Shown piece by piece: positions 59,802 through 64,000 of a stretch of DNA of 64,000 nucleotides. Origin of the DNA: Variovorax sp. JS1663 (lineage in GTDB: Bacteria; Pseudomonadota; Gammaproteobacteria; Burkholderiales; Burkholderiaceae_C); assembly GCF_002157355.1 (NCBI RefSeq), contig NZ_LYMK01000017.1, positions 1 through 64,000 of the forward strand, written 5' to 3'. Within the stretch, counting starts at the first letter, position 1; the number at the start of each line of letters is the position of its first letter. Under the pieces are notes generated by a model, which saw only the letters and a list, made by a program, of their open reading frames with translations, was not told where the DNA came from and did not search any database. Position numbers and translations under genes: made by a program.

Positions 59802-60710
59802 CTACAGTTTTCCGTTCTGGAAGTCGTGCACCGCTTGCAGCACCTGCTCGCGTGTGTTCATCACGAAGGGGCCGTACTGCGCGATCGGTTCGTGCAGTGG
59901 CTTGCCGGCGATCAGCAGTGCGCGCGCCGGGCTGTGGTTGGAGGCCTGGGCGCGCAGCAGCACGCCGTCGCTGTCGGCCTCGTTGGCGAGGATGGCCATG
60001 CGCTTGGTCGGGATCTCGCTGCTGCCCACGAACAGCGATTCGCGGAACACGTAGACCAGCACATTGCGGTCCGGCGGCAGCGGCTGGGCGAACTCCGCGC
60101 CCGGGGGCAGCGTGAGGTCGAGGTAGAGCGGCTCGGTGTGCTCACGCTGCACGGCGCCCGCGATGCCATGGCTCTCGCCCGCGATCACGCGCACCTGCAC
60201 GCCGGACGGCGTGACGAACTCGGGAATCTCGCCGCTCTGGATGTCGCGGTACCAGGGCTTGCGCATCTTGTCCTTGGCCGGCAGGTTGAGCCAGAGCTGG
60301 AAGCCTTCCATCATCCCGTGCTCCTGCTCGGGCAGCTCGCTGTGCACCAGGCCGCGGCCGGCGGTCATCCACTGCACGCCGCCGTTCTCCAGCAGGCCTT
60401 CGTTACCGGCGCTGTCGCGGTGCCGCATGCGGCCCGCGATCATGTAGGTCACGGTCTCGAAGCCGCGATGCGGATGGCTGGGGAAGCCGCCGATGTAGTC
60501 GCCGGGGTTGTCGCTGCCGAAGGCGTCGAGCATCAGGTAGGGGTCCAGGCGCTGCTGCAGCGGCTGGTGCAGCACGCGCGTGAGCTTGACGCCGTCGCCG
60601 TCGCTGGTGGAGACGCCGGCGACGATCTGGTCGATGCCGCGCGGGCGTGCGAGGGTCGCGGACGCGACGTGGTGGGGATGGGGGCCGTTCGTGTTCGGTG
60701 CTGTGCTCAT
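59802..60710 (-). CDS. Pirin-family cupin protein
   Basis: A 302-aa protein with two cupin domains; metal ligands are in FPSHPHRGFETVTYMIAG and GRGLVHSELPE. Pirins are often iron-dependent quercetinases or regulators; the exact reaction is unknown here. ATG 60710; the spacer upstream holds dispersed repeat A. It may be co-transcribed with the racemase-like gene. Confidence 0.88.
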   Translation of the reverse strand: MSTAPNTNGPHPHHVASATLARPRGIDQIVAGVSTSDGDGVKLTRVLHQPLQQRLDPYLMLDAFGSDNPGDYIGGFPSHPHRGFETVTYMIAGRMRHRDSAGNEGLLENGGVQWMTAGRGLVHSELPEQEHGMMEGFQLWLNLPAKDKMRKPWYRDIQSGEIPEFVTPSGVQVRVIAGESHGIAGAVQREHTEPLYLDLTLPPGAEFAQPLPPDRNVLVYVFRESLFVGSSEIPTKRMAILANEADSDGVLLRAQASNHSPARALLIAGKPLHEPIAQYGPFVMNTREQVLQAVHDFQNGKL

Positions 60711-60720
60711 TGGATCCTTC

Positions 60721-60755
60721 GCCTTTGGCTGCGGTATGACCGCCTTCGGGCGGCC
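60721..60755. repeat. Dispersed repeat A, copy 2 (divergent)
   Basis: Matches copy 1 at GCCT-T-GGCTGCGGTAT and CGCCTTCGGGCGGCC, with a few changes. It lies in the 90-bp spacer upstream of pirin. Confidence 0.65.
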
Positions 60756-60800
60756 GGGCGGCGCGCATGCGTCGCATGGTGGCACGGAGCGGAGACCGCG

Positions 60801-61547
60801 CTAGGGGTGGGGCTGCCGGCCGCTGAGCGCCTCGAGCTCCCAGGAGACGCCCTGCCAGGCCACTTCCAGACCGGGCGCGCGCGGTGCCGGGCCCGAGCGC
60901 CCGGCCTCGATCGCCCAGCGGGCGCCGGCGACCACGCTGTCGATGAGCGGCACCGGCAGCGACGGCGCGATGCCGGCGGCCAGGCCTGCGAGCCCGGCGC
61001 CGCCCAGGATCAGCGCCTGTGCGCCGAAGCGGTCCGCCGCCTCGTGGCAAGCCTCAGCCAGTAGCGCCTGCGCGCGTGCCGGATCGGCCGCCAGCTCGGC
61101 GCCGCTCGGTGCCACGGTGTGGATGCCGGCGAGTGAGGACGCATGCCCGAGCGCGAGCGCCAGCCGTTCGAGCATCGGCCGCCAGCGCTCGCCGCCGGTC
61201 ACGACGGCAAAACGTCCGTGGCGTGCGGCCGCCGCGAAGGCCGCCTCCGCCAGCCCGCCCACCGGCACGCCGGCCGCCTCGCGCAGCGCGAACAGGCCCG
61301 GGTCGCCGAAGCAGCCGATCAGCACCGCGTCGGGCCGCTCGCCGCGCGCCAGCGCCGCAGCCCAGGCATCGAGCACCGCATGCTGCGCCACCGCGTAGCT
61401 CGCCTCGCCGGCGATGTAGGGCGCGCCGAAGCGGGCGGTGACGGTGTGCACTTTCAGCGCCGGGCTCAGCTCGTCCTGCACGTGGCGCTGCAGCAGTGCG
61501 CTCACCGCCGTGCTGGTGTTGGGGTTGATGACGAGCAGGCGGCTCAC
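60801..61547 (-). CDS. Asp/Glu/hydantoin racemase-family protein with a Cys-to-Gly change
   Basis: A 248-aa protein opening LLVINPNTSTAVS, the family signature. The first catalytic Cys is kept (Cys79 in LIGCFGDPGL), but the usual second Cys of LGCAG is Gly183 (LILGGAGLAGL). Single-Cys relatives such as arylmalonate decarboxylase do not racemise by the two-base mechanism, so racemase activity is doubtful. It lies next to an ABC transporter, suggesting use of an imported amine or amino acid derivative. Confidence 0.85.
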   Translation of the reverse strand: MSRLLVINPNTSTAVSALLQRHVQDELSPALKVHTVTARFGAPYIAGEASYAVAQHAVLDAWAAALARGERPDAVLIGCFGDPGLFALREAAGVPVGGLAEAAFAAAARHGRFAVVTGGERWRPMLERLALALGHASSLAGIHTVAPSGAELAADPARAQALLAEACHEAADRFGAQALILGGAGLAGLAAGIAPSLPVPLIDSVVAGARWAIEAGRSGPAPRAPGLEVAWQGVSWELEALSGRQPHP

Positions 61548-61558
61548 TGGAGACCTTC

Positions 61559-61592
61559 GCCTTCGGCTGCGGTATTCGCCTTGGGAGCGGCC
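61559..61592. repeat. Dispersed repeat A, copy 3
   Basis: Nearly identical to copy 1 over 34 bp (one difference, CTTGGGAGC for CTTCGGAGC). It lies between the permease stop and the racemase-like gene start. Confidence 0.75.
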
Positions 61593-61599
61593 CTGCGGC

Positions 61600-62493
61600 T
61601 CACGAGCGCCGGCGGGTGGCGCGCCGGCGCAGCCAGGCCGCGCTGCCGAGCGCGACTGCCATCACGGCGAAGGAGACGACGGTGGTGACCGTGCCCAGCG
61701 CATAGATGGCCGGCGTGGTGACGGTCGAGGTCAGGCCCTGCAGTTCCAGCGGCAGCGTGTTGACGTCGCCGATGGCCTGCGAGGTGCGAGCGATCTCGTC
61801 CCACGAAAGCGTGAAGCCGAACATGCCGATGCCCACGACCGAGGGCCCGATCAGCGGCAGCACCACGTGCCGGAAGCTCTGCCAGGGCGTGGCGCCGAGG
61901 TCGCGTGCTGCTTCCTCGAAGGCCGGGTTGAAGCGGTTGAAGACGGCGAACATGATGAGCAGGCCGAAGGGCAGCGTCCAGGTGAGATGGGCTCCCAGCG
62001 CGGAGCTCAGCAGGCCGAGCGCGGTGCCGTAGCTCTCCAGCGTGCTGCTGGCCTCCATCGCGGCCAGCGCGCCCTTGATGCCGCCGTCGAGCAGGCGGAA
62101 CTGCAGTCCGATGCCCAGCGAGACGATGATCGACGGCATGATCAGGCTGGCCACGGTAACGAAGAAGAGCGCGTTGCCGCCCGCGAGCTTCTTGCGGAAG
62201 GCCAGGCCCGCCAGCACGGAGAGGGCCACCGTCAGCAGCATCACCACCGTGCCCAGCATCAGCGAGCGGCGGAAGGCGGCGCCGATGTCCACCGTGCCCA
62301 GCCCTTCGGCCAGCTTGTGGAACCAGTGCAGCGACACCCCGCGCAGCGGAAAGGTGAGGCCCCCCTCCGGCCCCTGGAAGCTGAGCACGAAGATGGTGAT
62401 CATCGGCCCGTAGAGGAAGAGCACGAAGAGCGCGAACACGATCGCCAGCGGCCAGAAGCCGGGCCTGCGCTCCGCAGGTACTCGTGCTTGCAT
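61600..62493 (-). CDS. ABC transporter permease, PotC-like
   Basis: A 297-aa inner-membrane permease with about six helices and the EAA loop (NPAFEEAARDLGATPWQSF). It resembles PotC/PotI of spermidine/putrescine importers. ATG 62493. It pairs with the upstream permease (62624-63535), and the substrate-binding protein lies beyond. Substrate specificity is inferred from the family only. Confidence 0.85.
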   Translation of the reverse strand: MQARVPAERRPGFWPLAIVFALFVLFLYGPMITIFVLSFQGPEGGLTFPLRGVSLHWFHKLAEGLGTVDIGAAFRRSLMLGTVVMLLTVALSVLAGLAFRKKLAGGNALFFVTVASLIMPSIIVSLGIGLQFRLLDGGIKGALAAMEASSTLESYGTALGLLSSALGAHLTWTLPFGLLIMFAVFNRFNPAFEEAARDLGATPWQSFRHVVLPLIGPSVVGIGMFGFTLSWDEIARTSQAIGDVNTLPLELQGLTSTVTTPAIYALGTVTTVVSFAVMAVALGSAAWLRRRATRRRS

Positions 62494-62526
62494 TTTCAGT
62501 ACGCCCGACGCGCAATGCGCGGGCGT

Positions 62527-62625
62527 GTTCGGGGAACACCGTGGAACCGGCTTTGCCGGGCCACTGGTGTTGCCCCCTTGAGGGGGGAGGCGGCTACACG
62601 AAGTGAGCAAGCAACGGGGGTGGTC
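62527..62625. repeat. Dispersed repeat B, copy 1
   Basis: About 99 bp, with a CGGAACCGGCTTTGCCGGGCC-like opening, a CCCCCTTGAGGGGGG hairpin core and a tail CTACACGAAGTGAGC. It fills the spacer between the two permease genes and is about 85-90% identical by eye to copy 2 (63555-63653). Confidence 0.8.
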
Positions 62626-63535
62626 ATAGCTCCTTGCGGATGTCGACGAGCCGCGTCAGGCCCCAGATGATCATCAGCACCACCGCCAGCAGGATCATCG
62701 CGTTGGCCGCTGCCAGCGGGAACTGCAGGTAGGAGGTCTGGACCTGGATGATCTTGCCCACCGAGGCGATCTGCTGCCCGCCCATCACGCCGATGGTGAC
62801 GAAGTCGCCCATGACGATGGTGATGACGAAGATGGAGCCGATCAGGATGCCGGTGCGCGACAGCGGCACGACCACGTTCCACAGCGTCTGCCAGCCGGAG
62901 GCGCCGGCATCGCTGGCCGCCTCGAGCAGCGCGCGGTCGATGCGCATCATCGAGTTGAAGATGGGCACGATCATGAACATGGTGTAGAGGTGCACGAAGG
63001 CCAGCACCACCGAGAAATCGGAGAACAGCAGCCACTCCACCGGCTGCTCCACCAGGCCCAGGCCCATCAGCCCCTGGTTGACCAGCCCGTTGCGGCCCAG
63101 GAGCGGCACCCACGAGATCATGCGGATCACGTTGGAGGTCCAGAAGGGCACGGTGCACAGCACGAACAGCAGGGTCTGCATGCCGGGCGAGCGCACGTGG
63201 AAGGCCAGGAAGTAGGCTACCGCGAAGCCGATCAGCAGCGTGATGGCCCACACCAGCAGGCAGAACTTGAGCGTGCTGAGGTAGGTGGACAGCGTGACGC
63301 AGAAGTCGCCGTTGTCGGTGAGGTGCGAGCAGCCCTCGAAGATGCTCGCGTAGTTGCGCACGGTGAGCGCGGGGATCAGTTCGTACTCGTTGAAATTCCA
63401 GAGGCTGACCATGGCGATCAGCCCGAGCGGGATCAGGAAGAAGAGCAGGAAGACGGCCGCGAAGGGCGCAGCCTGCCACCAGGCCTTGATCACATGGGTA
63501 GGCGCCAGCGGCGCATGAGCGGATGCCGCGCTCAC
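62624..63535 (-). CDS. ABC transporter permease, PotB-like
   Basis: A 303-aa permease with about six helices and an EAA-loop segment (LLEAASDAGASGWQTLWNVVVPL). It resembles PotB/PotH. Its stop overlaps repeat B copy 1. With the PotC-like subunit it forms the importer pore. Confidence 0.85.
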   Translation of the reverse strand: MSAASAHAPLAPTHVIKAWWQAAPFAAVFLLFFLIPLGLIAMVSLWNFNEYELIPALTVRNYASIFEGCSHLTDNGDFCVTLSTYLSTLKFCLLVWAITLLIGFAVAYFLAFHVRSPGMQTLLFVLCTVPFWTSNVIRMISWVPLLGRNGLVNQGLMGLGLVEQPVEWLLFSDFSVVLAFVHLYTMFMIVPIFNSMMRIDRALLEAASDAGASGWQTLWNVVVPLSRTGILIGSIFVITIVMGDFVTIGVMGGQQIASVGKIIQVQTSYLQFPLAAANAMILLAVVLMIIWGLTRLVDIRKEL

Positions 63536-63554
63536 GGCAAGCGAAGCGAAGCCC

Positions 63555-63653
63555 GTTCGGGAGACACCGCGGAACCGGCTTTGCCGGGCCGCTGGTGTCG
63601 CCCCCTTGAGGGGGGAGTCGAGCTACACGAAGTGAGCGAGGGACGGGGGTGGG
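63555..63653. repeat. Dispersed repeat B, copy 2
   Basis: Second copy of the ~99-bp element, in the 121-bp spacer between the substrate-binding protein gene and the first permease. It has the same CCCCCTTGAGGGGGG hairpin core. Confidence 0.8.
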
Positions 63654-63656
63654 CCA

Positions 63657-64000
63657 TCACGCCGCGACGAATTCGTTCCACTTCCTCACCATGTATTCGT
63701 TCTCGTCCATCACCGCGTTCCAGCACGCGATGCCGCCCATGCGCTGCTCGTAGCTGCCGCCGTCGCGCGTCGCGCCCGCCTTGGCGAGCAGGTCGCCGTT
63801 GGGGCTCTTGATGTCCTGGGAGGCCGCCTTGCCTTCCATCCAGTAGGCCCACTCGTAGGCTTCCATCTTGGCCTTGGCGGTCTCCAGCACCGCGCTGTAG
63901 TAGCCCTGGCGGTTGAGGTACGCACCGGCCCAGCCGTCGAGGAACCAGTTGATGAACTCGTAGGCGCCGTCGAGCTTGCGGCCCGAGAGCGTGGCCGGCA
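63657..64000 (-). CDS. Periplasmic substrate-binding protein of the ABC importer, 5' end off window
   Basis: Only the C-terminal ~114 residues are present (GAYEFINWFLDGWAGAYLNR through NEYMVRKWNEFVAA). The pattern INWFLDGWAGAYLNRQGYYS fits PotD-type solute-binding proteins near the C-terminus. It is the upstream gene of the importer operon; the ATPase subunit is not in the window. Confidence 0.75.
   Translation of the reverse strand, partial: PATLSGRKLDGAYEFINWFLDGWAGAYLNRQGYYSAVLETAKAKMEAYEWAYWMEGKAASQDIKSPNGDLLAKAGATRDGGSYEQRMGGIACWNAVMDENEYMVRKWNEFVAA

Overview
The window looks like chromosomal DNA around the replication origin of a GC-rich betaproteobacterium, most likely order Burkholderiales, family Comamonadaceae, Variovorax-like. 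This rests on the gene order yidC-yidD-rnpA-rpmH / dnaA-dnaN-gyrB, the metX-metW pair, the lptD-surA-rsmA operon, the kdsD-kdsC-lptC operon and the overall style of the proteins. The genus is an inference. No prophage, insertion sequence, CRISPR array, tRNA or rRNA was seen; most of the window is core genome with small accessory inserts.

Region by region. 1-2.5 kb: a truncated lipoprotein and aminopeptidase P. 2.5-9.5 kb: a ParD-like/zeta-type toxin-antitoxin pair, then a five-gene membrane cluster (SPFH-SHOCT protein, zinc-ribbon DUF4178 protein, DUF350 protein, membrane-anchored spermidine synthase, Tat-exported FAD amine oxidase) transcribed divergently from malic enzyme maeB. 12-13.3 kb: a secreted barnase-type RNase with its barstar inhibitor. 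13.3-20 kb: lptD-surA-rsmA divergent from amgK-rsmE. 20-27.6 kb: two unrelated M20 peptidases, an MFS transporter, a lipase-like hydrolase, a DUF72 protein, bactofilin and a YigZ protein. 27.6-30.5 kb: metX-metW behind a SAM-II riboswitch plus terminator, and a Mn exporter behind a yybP-ykoY riboswitch. 30.5-37.6 kb: a glycine-rich RRM protein, kdsD-kdsC-lptC-SDR, a KefC-like antiporter, a zinc-ribbon protein and a lone cyclic-nucleotide-binding domain protein.

37.7-47.5 kb is the origin region: mnmE, yidC, yidD, rnpA and rpmH run leftward; dnaA, dnaN and gyrB run rightward. The dnaA-dnaN spacer holds DnaA boxes, a GC-rich spacer, four CTA trinucleotides (DnaA-trio) and an AT-rich tract, so it is the best candidate for oriC. 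47.7-52.8 kb: two paralogous secreted proteins, a membrane metallophosphoesterase and lipid A deacylase pagL. 51.3-54.2 kb: a putative DNA-repair operon (radical SAM protein plus DUF4130-UdgX fusion) preceded by a LexA-type box; the UdgX frame is broken by an apparent one-base deletion in its HPSALLR motif. 54.2-57.3 kb: ybhP-clsB-ybhN (phospholipid synthesis). 57.5-64 kb: small secreted proteins, an FMN reductase, a pirin, an Asp/Glu-racemase-like protein and a spermidine/putrescine-type ABC transporter whose intercistronic spacers are filled by dispersed repeats.

The most noteworthy items are the polyamine-linked membrane cluster (3.5-9.5 kb), the DnaA-trio origin, the LexA-box repair operon with its frameshift, and the two riboswitches.
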